NCBI RefSeq assembly: GCF_040409955.1
Contig: NZ_CP123384.1
Span: forward strand, 1,594,001 to 1,658,000
Reading direction: 5' to 3'
From: Salipiger sp. H15
GTDB lineage: Bacteria; Pseudomonadota; Alphaproteobacteria; Rhodobacterales; Rhodobacteraceae
DNA: 64,000 nucleotides
The position numbers were made by a program, and so were the translations under genes. Positions 53,445 through 61,179 of the stretch are shown here, in pieces. The stretch's first letter is position 1. Each line of letters opens with the position of its first letter. The notes below the pieces were generated by a model that worked only from the letters and a program-made list of their open reading frames with translations, was not told where the DNA came from and searched no databases.

Positions 53445-54218
53445 TCAGCGGAACACGGGGGCGCGCTTCTCGAGGAAGGCGTTCAGCCCCTCCTCGGCGT
53501 CCGGCGTGGTCTGCACCAGCGCGGCGCAGAGGCTCTCGGTAAAGAGCCCGTCGCTGCGCGACATGTCGTTGATCCGGCTCAGCGCCTGCACCATGAAGTA
53601 GTTCGACATGGGCGCGTTCCCGGCGATCTGCTCGGCCAGCTTGCGCGCCAGCGGCAGCGCCTCGCCCGCGCCGACGCTGTAGTGTGTCAGACCCAGACGC
53701 AGCCCCTCCTCGGCATCATACTTGCGACCCGTGAGCATCATCTCGACCATCCGGTCGGCGCCGAGGATGCGGCCGACCCGCACCGAGGCGCCGCCGCCGA
53801 CGAAGATGCCGCGCCGCCCCTCGGGAAGCTGGAAGATCACCGAGGGCTCGGCGATGCGCACATGGGTCGAGGCTGCCAGTTCCAGCCCGCCGCCGATCAC
53901 CGCACCTTCCATGGCCGAGACCGTGACCTTGCCGCCGAACTGGATCATCTCCATCACCCGGTGCCAGTTGCGCGAATGGTAGACGCCGTCCTCGGCGCTG
54001 CGCGAGACGTGTTCCGACAGGTCGAGCCCCGAGCAGAAGTGCCCGCCCGCGCCGGTCAGGATCACCACGCGGACCTCTTTCGGCAGGGTCACATAGGCAT
54101 TCTCCAGCGCCGCGATCAGCCCGTCGCTCATGGCATTGCGCTTGTCGGTGCGGATCATGGTGAGGGTGGCAATCTGGCCGTCCACCTCGGTGGTCAGATA
54201 CTTGGCGTGGTCGGACAT
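53445..54218 (-). CDS. Enoyl-CoA hydratase, feruloyl-CoA hydratase candidate
   Basis: A 257-residue crotonase. The oxyanion-hole motifs are GAGGHFCSGLDLSEH and SAMEGAVIGGGLELAAS, and a glutamate-bearing LPEGRRGIFVGGGASVRVGR follows. In this operon it would hydrate feruloyl-CoA to the beta-hydroxy acyl-CoA. It could instead be a hydratase/lyase giving vanillin directly, but the accompanying dehydrogenase and amidohydrolase favour hydration only. GAAGGAG lies 7 bases before the ATG. Confidence 0.88.
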   Translation of the reverse strand: MSDHAKYLTTEVDGQIATLTMIRTDKRNAMSDGLIAALENAYVTLPKEVRVVILTGAGGHFCSGLDLSEHVSRSAEDGVYHSRNWHRVMEMIQFGGKVTVSAMEGAVIGGGLELAASTHVRIAEPSVIFQLPEGRRGIFVGGGASVRVGRILGADRMVEMMLTGRKYDAEEGLRLGLTHYSVGAGEALPLARKLAEQIAGNAPMSNYFMVQALSRINDMSRSDGLFTESLCAALVQTTPDAEEGLNAFLEKRAPVFR

Positions 54219-54250
54219 GGCTGTCTCCTTCGGGAAGTTTGGGCGGGCGG

Positions 54251-55015
54251 TCATTTCGGGGCGAGGCGCACGGCGCTGTCGAGGCGGATCACCTCGCCAT
54301 TCAGCAGCGGGTTCTCGATGATCTGCTGCACCAGCAGGGCAAACTCGTCGGGCCTGCCCATGCGCGAGGGGAAGGGCAGGCCGGCCTCCAGCGCGGCGCG
54401 GGCATCGGGGGGGAGTCCGGCGCTCATCGCGGTCTCGAAGAGGCCGGGGGCGATGGTCATGACGCGGATGCCGAAGCGGGCAAGCTCGCGCGCGGCGGGC
54501 AGGGTGAGCGAGGCGATCCCGCCCTTCGAGGCGGCATAGGCGGCCTGGCCGATCTGCCCGTCCTGATAGGCCACAGAGGCGGTGTTGAGGATGATCCCGC
54601 GCGCGCCGTCCGCGTCCAGCGGATCCAGCGCCGACATGGCGCGGGCGGCGTGGCTCAGCACGATGTAGCTGCCGAGGAGGTTGATCCTCAGCGTGCGCTC
54701 GAAGGCCTCGATGGGCAGAGCGCCGTCGCGGGGCAGGATGCGGGCGGCGGTGCCGATCCCGGCGCAGTTGACCGCGATGCGGGGCGTGCCGAGCTTGTCG
54801 GTGACCTCGGCGAAGGCGGCCTCAACGGCGGCGGCGTCCGAGACGTCGACCGCCACGGCAAGCCCGCCGATCTCGTCCGCGACCCGCTGGGCGGCCTCGG
54901 CCGAGAGGTCCAGCACCGCGACCTTCGCGCCAGCCGCCGCCAGCCGCCGCGCGGTGGCCTCGCCGAGGCCGCTTCCGGCGCCGGTGACGAGGGCGATGGT
55001 TCCTTTGATGTCCAT
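54251..55015 (-). CDS. SDR-family 3-hydroxyacyl-CoA dehydrogenase type
   Basis: A 254-residue short-chain dehydrogenase with TGAGSGLGEA cofactor motif, VNCAGIGTAAR, catalytic Ser in LNTASVAYQDG and Y-x3-K in AAYAASKGG. The long loop and C-terminal NPLLNGEVIRLDSAVRLAPK match the HSD10/type II 3-hydroxyacyl-CoA dehydrogenases. Predicted to oxidise the aryl beta-hydroxypropionyl-CoA made by the hydratase. It starts 11 bases after dctM and ends 32 bases before the hydratase start. Confidence 0.9.
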   Translation of the reverse strand: MDIKGTIALVTGAGSGLGEATARRLAAAGAKVAVLDLSAEAAQRVADEIGGLAVAVDVSDAAAVEAAFAEVTDKLGTPRIAVNCAGIGTAARILPRDGALPIEAFERTLRINLLGSYIVLSHAARAMSALDPLDADGARGIILNTASVAYQDGQIGQAAYAASKGGIASLTLPAARELARFGIRVMTIAPGLFETAMSAGLPPDARAALEAGLPFPSRMGRPDEFALLVQQIIENPLLNGEVIRLDSAVRLAPK

Positions 55016-55026
55016 GGCAGGGGTCC

Positions 55027-56307
55027 TCAGAAGAAGCCGCGGATGGCGAGCATGCCGCCGACCAGCACGAGGTCGGCGAGGATGAAGGGGACGATCCCCG
55101 CGAACACCTGCTCGAGCCGCACGTAGTCGCGGGCGACCGAGTGGATGACGAAGACGTTGAGCCCCACCGGCGGCGTGATCATCCCGATCTCGAGCAGCTT
55201 GGCGACCAGGAGGCCGAACCACAGCTTGTCGACGCCGTGCTGCGCGAGGATCGGCAGGAACAGCGGCAGGGTCAGCAGCAGCGCGCCGATCGGCTCGAGG
55301 AACATGCCGAGCACGAGGTAGATCAGCACGATCACGCAGAGCAGCGCGAAGGTCCCGAGGCCCAGCCCCTCGACGAACATGCCCATCTGCATCGACAGGC
55401 CGGACATGGCGACGAGCCGGGTGAAGAGGTTGGCGCCGATGGCGATGATGAAGAGCGCGCCGGACGAGAGCAACGTGTCGACGATGCTTTCCTTGAAGTC
55501 GGCCCAGCTCAGCGAGCGGCGGGCGATGCCGAGCAGCAGCGCGACGAAGCTGCCGAAGGCGCCCGCCTCGGTGGCGGTGAAGAAGCCCGAGAAGAGCCCG
55601 CCGAACACCGCGCCGATCAGCAGCAGCACCGGCCAGATCTCGGCGGTCTTCTTCCAGCGGTCGCCCATCGTGTAGGGCTCGGCGCGGGGCAGGCTCTCGG
55701 GGCTGCGCCACCAGACGATCAGCACGGCGCAGATGTAGAAGGCCAGCGAGGCGAGGCCGACGAAGAGCCCGCCAAGGAAGAGATCGTTGATCGAGGTCTC
55801 GGCCTGGATGCCGAAGAGGATGAGGATGATCGACGGCGGGATCAGCGCGCCGATGGTGCCGCCCGCGGCGACGGCGCCGGTGGCGATGCGCAGGTCGTAT
55901 TTCTGCCGCGCCATCTCGGGCACCGCGATGCGGCCGATGGCGGCCGAGCAGGCGACCGACGATCCCGACACAGCGGCAAAGCCCGAGGCCCCCGCCAGCG
56001 ACGCGATGGCCAGCCCGCCGGGCAGCCAGCCCCACCAGACCCGCGCCGCCTCGAAGAGGCCGCGGGTGAGGCCCGAGTGATAGGCGATGTAGCCCATCAG
56101 CAGGAACATCGGGATCGAGCTCAGCGTCCAGCTGGCCGAGGTGGTGTAGGGGATGGTCGAGATCATCGAGAGCGCCGGGCGGATGCCCGCGACGGCCCAG
56201 ATGCCGAGGAACGACACGACGATCAGGCTCGCCGCGATCGGTACGCGCAGGCCGATCAGGATCAGCAGCGCGGCAAGGGCGAGAATGCCGATGGTGACGG
56301 GATCCAT
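55027..56307 (-). CDS. dctM: TRAP transporter large permease
   Basis: A 426-residue membrane protein with about 12 hydrophobic segments and DctM motifs: LILIGLRVPIAASLIV, YHSGLTRGLFEAARVWWGWLPGGLAIASLAG, SGSSVACSAAIGRIAVPEM, GGTIGALIPPSIILILFG and the C-terminal EIGMITPPVGLNVFVIHSVA. It is the ion-driven transport subunit. Its ATG shares one base with the dctQ stop. Context suggests aromatic acids as cargo. Confidence 0.95.
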   Translation of the reverse strand: MDPVTIGILALAALLILIGLRVPIAASLIVVSFLGIWAVAGIRPALSMISTIPYTTSASWTLSSIPMFLLMGYIAYHSGLTRGLFEAARVWWGWLPGGLAIASLAGASGFAAVSGSSVACSAAIGRIAVPEMARQKYDLRIATGAVAAGGTIGALIPPSIILILFGIQAETSINDLFLGGLFVGLASLAFYICAVLIVWWRSPESLPRAEPYTMGDRWKKTAEIWPVLLLIGAVFGGLFSGFFTATEAGAFGSFVALLLGIARRSLSWADFKESIVDTLLSSGALFIIAIGANLFTRLVAMSGLSMQMGMFVEGLGLGTFALLCVIVLIYLVLGMFLEPIGALLLTLPLFLPILAQHGVDKLWFGLLVAKLLEIGMITPPVGLNVFVIHSVARDYVRLEQVFAGIVPFILADLVLVGGMLAIRGFF

Positions 56308-56855
56308 CAGATCTCCTCCCCGGAATTTGACATGGTTTCGAGCGCGCCGACGGGATCGTGCTCATGCTCGCCGAAGCGGCCGGTCAGTACCTCGTAGATG
56401 CGGATGAGCATGATCAGCAGCGCGAGGGTGAACGAGACCGGCAGGATCCAGTAGCTCGGCCAGGTGACGAAGCGCAGCGTGCCGGCCTCGATGTAGGCGC
56501 CGCGCGCCATCTGCCGCAGCGCCTCGCCGCCCGAACCCCAGGCCAGCACCGCCAGCACGGCGGCGAAGGTGCCGAAGCCGAGCAGCTGCACCAGCTTCAG
56601 CGGGGTGCCGGTGAGGGTCTGGGTGAAGACGGTCGCCTCGATGTGGCGGCGTTTGAGCTCGGTCAGGGCCAGCGGCAGGACGCTGACGGCGACCATGTAG
56701 TACTTGCCGACGAGATCGGCGGTGGCGGGGAATCCGGCGCCGAGAAAGGCGCGCATGAACACGTCCACGACGACCTGCAGCATCATCGCCAGCAGCACGA
56801 GGCCGCCCAATACCATGCTGATCCGCGCCACGGCGGTCTCAATCGGAGCAAGCAT
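56307..56855 (-). CDS. dctQ: TRAP transporter small permease
   Basis: A 182-residue protein with four membrane segments typical of DctQ (GGLVLLAMMLQVVVDVFMRAFLG, YYMVAVSVLPLALTELKRRHIEATVF, TFAAVLAVLAWGSG, SYWILPVSFTLALLIMLIR). The RRxHI motif after the second segment is characteristic. GGAGG lies 5 bases before the ATG. Coupled to dctM by a 1-base overlap. Confidence 0.93.
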   Translation of the reverse strand: MLAPIETAVARISMVLGGLVLLAMMLQVVVDVFMRAFLGAGFPATADLVGKYYMVAVSVLPLALTELKRRHIEATVFTQTLTGTPLKLVQLLGFGTFAAVLAVLAWGSGGEALRQMARGAYIEAGTLRFVTWPSYWILPVSFTLALLIMLIRIYEVLTGRFGEHEHDPVGALETMSNSGEEI

Positions 56856-56930
56856 CCGATCCTCCGGGAAATGAGAGGGGAAAGTCGGGGAGGCGCGCGC
56901 CGGGGGAGCGCCGGCGCGCGCCGGTCAGGC

Positions 56931-58034
56931 TCAGCCGCCGTAGGTGTTCAGGTCGATCTTCGACCAGATTTCCTCGGCCCGCAGTGCGCCCAGCTCTTCG
57001 GGGGTCATGCCGGGGGTGACCAGCTCTTCCCACTTGTCGATCAGCGCCTTGTAGCGGTCGATCTTGGCCTGCGCATCGCTCACGCCGCGGCCCTCGAGGA
57101 TCGAGGCGGCATTGGCGAGGCGGTCGGCGTTGAACGTGTCGCGGGCGTCGATCAGGCCCTGGTCGGGCGCGATGAACTCGACCATGTCGCCGGCGCGGAC
57201 CTCTTCGATCTGCGTGTCGAAGGCGGCCATGCCGGTGGCGATGCCGTATTGCGCGGCGGTGGCCAGCGCCATGCGGTCGGCCCCGTCCATGCGATCCCAG
57301 AGCATCTTGCTCGCGGTGGTGATCGCGGCGCCGTTGAACACGCCTTCCTCGATCTCGGTCACGTAGTCCACCACGTCGCCGAGACGGTTGGCGATGATCT
57401 CGTGCGGCGAGGAGAAGGTGGCGTCGATCACGCCCTGGCTCAGGCTCTCGAAGAGCTCGGAGGAGGGCATCTGCACCGGCGCGCCGCCGACGCTTTCGAC
57501 GAAGGCCGCGTAGAAGGGCGAGCCCGAGCGGACCTTGAGGCCCTTCATGTCGTCGAGCGTCTTCACCGGCTTGGTCGACAGCAGGTCATAGAGCGGCGTG
57601 GTGTCCGAGCCGAGGTAGACCTGGCCGTTGCGGGTGAACTCGGCCTGGCAGGGCGCGCAGGTGGCGATGTACTCGGTCACCGCCGAGCTGACCACCGCGG
57701 CGCTCGAGCCCAGCATCGACAGTTCCGACACCAGCACGCTGTCCGGGTACTCGGCGACGAAATAGGGCATCAGCAGCGCGCCGAACTCGGTCACCCCGTC
57801 GCGGAGGCCGGTCGACATCTCGTTCGGGGCGACGAGGCCCGAGGGCGTGTCCTGCCCGGTCCAGCGCCCGTCCGTCAGCTCCTCGAGCTTCTTGAACAGC
57901 GTCGGGTAGACGTCCTTGGCGATGGCGTGGTTGGGGCCGAAGCCGCTGGTGGCGCGGATCGTGTCGGCCGAAGCGCTGACGGCCAGCGCGGAAATCGAGC
58001 ACGCGAGCAGGCTCGCGGCAATGCGCGTTTTCAT
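56931..58034 (-). CDS. dctP: TRAP transporter substrate-binding protein
   Basis: A 367-residue periplasmic binding protein with a signal peptide (MKTRIAASLLACSISALAVSASA) and the DctP fold: FGPNHAIAKDVYPTLFKKLEEL, a middle YDLLSTKPVKTLDDMKGLKVRSG whose Arg usually pairs with the substrate carboxylate, GGAPVQMPSSELFESLSQGVIDAT. The cargo is likely a hydroxycinnamate or related aromatic acid from operon context. A strong GGGAGG precedes the ATG. Confidence 0.94.
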   Translation of the reverse strand: MKTRIAASLLACSISALAVSASADTIRATSGFGPNHAIAKDVYPTLFKKLEELTDGRWTGQDTPSGLVAPNEMSTGLRDGVTEFGALLMPYFVAEYPDSVLVSELSMLGSSAAVVSSAVTEYIATCAPCQAEFTRNGQVYLGSDTTPLYDLLSTKPVKTLDDMKGLKVRSGSPFYAAFVESVGGAPVQMPSSELFESLSQGVIDATFSSPHEIIANRLGDVVDYVTEIEEGVFNGAAITTASKMLWDRMDGADRMALATAAQYGIATGMAAFDTQIEEVRAGDMVEFIAPDQGLIDARDTFNADRLANAASILEGRGVSDAQAKIDRYKALIDKWEELVTPGMTPEELGALRAEEIWSKIDLNTYGG

Positions 58035-58091
58035 GGTTATCCTCCCTGTGACAGTTCGCGGCCGGCCTCCTCTGCCGCCCGCGTCGGTGTT

Positions 58092-58565
58092 TCAGCGCGT
58101 CTTGTCTTCGAGCCGTTCGAGCACGGCCATGAGATGCGCGCGGTCCTTGTCGTCGAGCCGGCCGATGATCTCGTCCTCGGCCGTCCTCACCTTCTCTGCG
58201 GCGCGGTCGCGCAGGCGGCGTCCGCGCAGCGTGGCCGCGAGCGCGTAGCGCCGGCGGTCGGTCGGAACCTTCTTGCGGGTGATGAGGCCGCGCTGTTCCA
58301 GCTCGTCGATGATCACGACGAGGTTCGAGCGCTCCATCTTCAGGGCATCCGCAAGCTCCGACTGCACGATCCCGGCGTTGTCGGCGATGATCGAAAGGCA
58401 GGAGAAGCTGACCACCCGCAGGTCGTCCTCGGCGAGCACGCGCTGCGCCTCGGGCTGGATCTGCATGTAGGCGCGCTTCAGCCGGTATCCGATCAGGTTG
58501 CCAAGCACCGTGTCCTCCACACTCGGCCCGCCACGGTCTTCCGGAATGTCGTCAGTCTGCGGCAT
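58092..58565 (-). CDS. MarR-family regulator of the hydroxycinnamate operon
   Basis: A 157-residue winged-helix regulator: IGYRLKRAYMQIQPEAQRVLAEDDLRVVSFSCLS, the recognition region QSELADALKMERSNLVVIIDELEQRGLI and the wing KKVPTDRRRYALAATLRG. Hydroxycinnamate-CoA-responsive MarR repressors (CouR/HcaR type) control such operons elsewhere, so the ligand may be an aryl-CoA thioester. The ATG at 58565 has CAGGAGG 6 bases upstream. It is the first gene of the operon and has two overlapping palindromes just upstream. Confidence 0.9.
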   Translation of the reverse strand: MPQTDDIPEDRGGPSVEDTVLGNLIGYRLKRAYMQIQPEAQRVLAEDDLRVVSFSCLSIIADNAGIVQSELADALKMERSNLVVIIDELEQRGLITRKKVPTDRRRYALAATLRGRRLRDRAAEKVRTAEDEIIGRLDDKDRAHLMAVLERLEDKTR

Positions 58566-58602
58566 CGGGGTCCTCCTGAGGAAAACGGTATGTAGGATAA
58601 TG

Positions 58603-58620
58603 GTTATAGTCAATAACTAT
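58603..58620. promoter_or_regulatory. Candidate MarR operator, two interleaved palindromes
   Basis: GTTAT-N5-ATAAC (58603-58617) and ATAGT-N5-ACTAT (58606-58620) overlap in an AT-rich island about 40-55 bases upstream of the marR start. Confidence 0.65.
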
Positions 58621-58624
58621 TTCC

Positions 58625-58645
58625 GGGCGGCTTTTCGGGCCGCCC
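58625..58645 (-). terminator. Hairpin after the MobA-like gene
   Basis: gggcggc / gccgccc, a 7-bp stem with a TTTTCGG loop, lies in the 112-base gap between the hydroxylase stop and marR. No T-run in the minus direction. Confidence 0.4.
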
Positions 58646-58677
58646 CGGGGAGAGGCGGCCCGAGGGCTTCCATGGGA

Positions 58678-60537
58678 CTACGCTGGGAGCAGGAAGCCGT
58701 TGAGAAATTTCAATATTTCGTCGGTCGAGCCGAGCGGAAGCACCTGCGCGACGAACTGGTCGGGGCGCAGAACGAGCAGCGCGCCGCGCGCCCTGTTGAT
58801 GCCGCGCAGGTCGAAAATGTCGGGGCCGTTCGGGGCCGGGCAGAAGGCCTTCTCGTAGTCGGTGAGCCCGTATCTCCCCTTCCTCGGCAGGAGCGCGGCG
58901 GGCAGGTCCCCGAGTCGCATCTCGCGGTGCGGGGTCTGGAAGACCGCGCGCAGGTCGATCACGCTGTCGGGGTCCGCGCCCTCGGGCGTGACGCCCGCGA
59001 TCACCGGCTCCAATTCCGCGCAGAGCCGCGCGATGGCGCCGCCCGGCTGCCCGCCGTCGCCCGCCGGGGCGAAGGCCAGAACCCGCCAGCGCCCGTCCGC
59101 CTTGAAGGCATGGCCAAGCTGCATCGGTTTCGCATCCGCCAGCCGCACCACCGGGGCGGAGTGGAAGCGCTTGCCGACGATCTGCCCCGCCGCCAGCGCC
59201 TGATGCCCGGTGCCGCCGGTGATCAGCGAGGGGTCGTAGCGCGTCTCGACCCCGGCGGTGTAGCGGCCGTGCTGCTTGAAGTAGCGCTGGAACTGCGCGG
59301 CCTCGGCGGCGTCCTTCGGCTTGGCGCTGAAGAGGCGGGCCATGTCGCGGTCGAAGTCGATCAGCTCCTTGGCCTTGGCGCGGCGCTCCTCGGAATAGGT
59401 GTCGAGCAGGGCGGGGGCGGCCCGCCCGCGCAGCACGGCGGCGAGCTTCCAGCCGAGATTGAACGTGTCGGCCATGCTGACGTTCATGCCTTGCCCGGCC
59501 TTGGGGCTGTGGGTGTGGCAGGCGTCGCCGGCGATGAAGACGCGCGGGCTTCGGCTGCCGCGCTCGCGCTCGGGCACGTCGTCGAAGGCGTCGCAGACCC
59601 GCTGGCCGATCTCGTAGGCCGACCACCAGGCGACCTCCTTCACCTCGAGACTGTAGGGCGAGAGGATCGCCTGCGCCTTGGCGATCAGCAGCTCGGCGCT
59701 GACAGCGCGGTCGGCAGCGCGCTCATCCCCGTGCAGCTCGCCGAGTTCGATGTACATGCGCACCATGTAGCCGCCCTCGCGCGGGATGATCAGCACGCTG
59801 CCCTGGTCCGCCGACTGGATCGCCGCCTTGAGGCGGATGTCGGGGAAATCGGTCACCGGCAGCACGTCCATCACGCCCCAGAGCTGGCGCGCCGACTCGC
59901 CCTTCAGCGCGTGGCCCATCGAGGCGCGCACGGTGCTGCGCGCGCCGTCGCAGCCGACGACATAGCGGGCGCGGAGGGTCTCGGTCCCCGCCCCGTCGAG
60001 GCACCGGAAGGTGGCCTGCATCGGGTATTCCGGGTCTTCGGTCCGCGTCAGCTCGACCAGCTCGCGGTTGTAGTCGGGCGTCAGGCGGCGCGGGGAATTG
60101 CGCATGATCTCGAGGTAGAAGTCATGCACCCGCGCCTGGTTGAGGATCACGTGCGGCATTTCCGAGAGGTCGTCCTCGACGTCCATGATGCGGTCGGCGC
60201 GGTGCAGCGCACCGTCCGCGCCGGGCCGCCAGAAGGCCACCTCGTTGACCCAGTAGGCTTCCTTCATCACCTTCTCGGCGAAGCCGAAGGCCTCGAACAT
60301 CTCGACCGAGCGGCAGGCGATGCCGTCGGCCTGTCCGACCTCGAGCGGGCCGGGCTTGCGCTCGGTGATGCGGACCGAGATCTCGGGGAAGGCCGAAAGC
60401 TGCGCGGCGAGCGTCAGCCCGGCCGGGCCGCAGCCGACGATCAGCACATCGACCTTCTGCGCCACGTCGCCCGCCTTCGGAAGGGCCTCGGCGACGGCGG
60501 GATCCCCGCTGCGAAATCCGTTCAGGTGAAATTGCAC
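58678..60537 (-). CDS. FAD-dependent aromatic hydroxylase, 3-hydroxybenzoate 4-monooxygenase (MobA)-like
   Basis: A 619-residue flavoprotein hydroxylase of the phenol hydroxylase group: FAD motif VDVLIVGCGPAGLTLAAQL, the DG motif VVGCDGARSTVR, and GDACHTHSPKAGQGMNVSMADTFNLGWKLA, followed by a C-terminal thioredoxin-like domain (about 440-619). The long form and N-terminal HLNGFRSGDP fit MobA-type 3-hydroxybenzoate 4-hydroxylases giving protocatechuate. A phenol substrate is also possible. The start is GTG at 60537 with GGGAGGG upstream. It is divergent from its own MarR gene. Confidence 0.87.
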   Translation of the reverse strand: MQFHLNGFRSGDPAVAEALPKAGDVAQKVDVLIVGCGPAGLTLAAQLSAFPEISVRITERKPGPLEVGQADGIACRSVEMFEAFGFAEKVMKEAYWVNEVAFWRPGADGALHRADRIMDVEDDLSEMPHVILNQARVHDFYLEIMRNSPRRLTPDYNRELVELTRTEDPEYPMQATFRCLDGAGTETLRARYVVGCDGARSTVRASMGHALKGESARQLWGVMDVLPVTDFPDIRLKAAIQSADQGSVLIIPREGGYMVRMYIELGELHGDERAADRAVSAELLIAKAQAILSPYSLEVKEVAWWSAYEIGQRVCDAFDDVPERERGSRSPRVFIAGDACHTHSPKAGQGMNVSMADTFNLGWKLAAVLRGRAAPALLDTYSEERRAKAKELIDFDRDMARLFSAKPKDAAEAAQFQRYFKQHGRYTAGVETRYDPSLITGGTGHQALAAGQIVGKRFHSAPVVRLADAKPMQLGHAFKADGRWRVLAFAPAGDGGQPGGAIARLCAELEPVIAGVTPEGADPDSVIDLRAVFQTPHREMRLGDLPAALLPRKGRYGLTDYEKAFCPAPNGPDIFDLRGINRARGALLVLRPDQFVAQVLPLGSTDEILKFLNGFLLPA

Positions 60538-60553
60538 GACTCAACCCTCCCAG

Positions 60554-60572
60554 TTGGTAAGTACACATATTA
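60554..60572. promoter_or_regulatory. Operator box 1, mobA-marR intergenic region
   Basis: TTGGTAAGTACACATATTA. It agrees at 15 of 19 positions with box 2, 47 bases away, and lies 17-35 bases upstream of the hydroxylase start. Confidence 0.55.
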
Positions 60573-60600
60573 TATTCCGCTGGCCCGGCCGCCTGTCAAT

Positions 60601-60619
60601 ATGGTAAGTGTACATATCA
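60601..60619. promoter_or_regulatory. Operator box 2, mobA-marR intergenic region
   Basis: ATGGTAAGTGTACATATCA. Second copy of the direct repeat, ending 20 bases before the marR start. It is partly palindromic (TATG...CATA). Confidence 0.55.
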
Positions 60620-60638
60620 TCTTTCGGAGCCCAACAGC

Positions 60639-61070
60639 ATGACCGCACGCGACGATCTCTCGCAGATGCCCGGCCACCTGATCCGCCGACTCAACCAGCG
60701 CTCGACCGCGGTCTTCTCGGAGCGGATGAAATCGGCCCCGGTGGAACTGACCTCGGTGCAATACGCCGCGCTCGACGTGCTGGCGCGCGAGCCGGGGATC
60801 GACCAGGCGCGGCTGGCGGCGCTCATCGCCTATGACCGGGCGACGATCGGCGAGGTGGTGAAGCGGCTGGTCCAGAAGGGGCTGGTGGCGCGGCAGGTGA
60901 ACGAGGACGACCGCCGCGCGCGCAGCCTGCGCCTGACCGGCGAGGGGGAGGCGGCGCTGGCACAGGTCGCCCCGCTGGTGGCGGCGCTGCAGGCCGATAT
61001 CCTCGAGACCCTCACCGAGGCCGAGCGGGCGCAATTCCTTGCCCTCGCGCGCAAGGCGGTGGAGTCCTGA
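60639..61070 (+). CDS. MarR-family regulator, divergent from the MobA-like hydroxylase
   Basis: A 143-residue MarR protein: LIRRLNQRSTAVFSERM, then the winged helix LTSVQYAALDVLAREPG, QARLAALIAYDRATIGEVVKRLVQKGLVARQVNEDDRRARSLRLTGEG. MobR-like MarR proteins are known to repress mobA and respond to 3-hydroxybenzoate, so a similar pair is likely. Two 19-base boxes lie between the divergent genes. GGAG is 9 bases before the ATG. Confidence 0.92.
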   Translation: MTARDDLSQMPGHLIRRLNQRSTAVFSERMKSAPVELTSVQYAALDVLAREPGIDQARLAALIAYDRATIGEVVKRLVQKGLVARQVNEDDRRARSLRLTGEGEAALAQVAPLVAALQADILETLTEAERAQFLALARKAVES

Positions 61071-61114
61071 CGGAAAATTCCGCCGCCGGGGGTGACTTCG
61101 CGATCCGGCGAAAT

Positions 61115-61134
61115 ATATTCTGCATAGAGAATAT
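61115..61134. promoter_or_regulatory. ATTC-N8-GAAT box, candidate SqrR/BigR sulfur-sensor operator
   Basis: Perfect inverted repeat ATATTC-tgcataga-GAATAT. The core ATTC-N8-GAAT is the pattern I recall for the sulfide-responsive repressor SqrR of Rhodobacter capsulatus. It lies 46 bases upstream of the hydrolase start. The cognate repressor gene is not in the window. Confidence 0.6.
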
Positions 61135-61179
61135 GATTGGGCCATCCGGGCCCGACGCACCGAGCGCAAGGAGACAGCG

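Noticed and set aside
50401..53601. A 1066-codon plus-strand frame opposite the esterase, amidohydrolase and synthase genes
   Set aside because: Same reason: antisense to genes with conserved motifs, with no ribosome site or recognisable domain.
53445..54218. Hydroxycinnamoyl-CoA hydratase-lyase giving vanillin directly
   Set aside because: Possible by family, but no vanillin dehydrogenase gene is adjacent, and the dehydrogenase and amidohydrolase in the operon fit the beta-oxidative route better.
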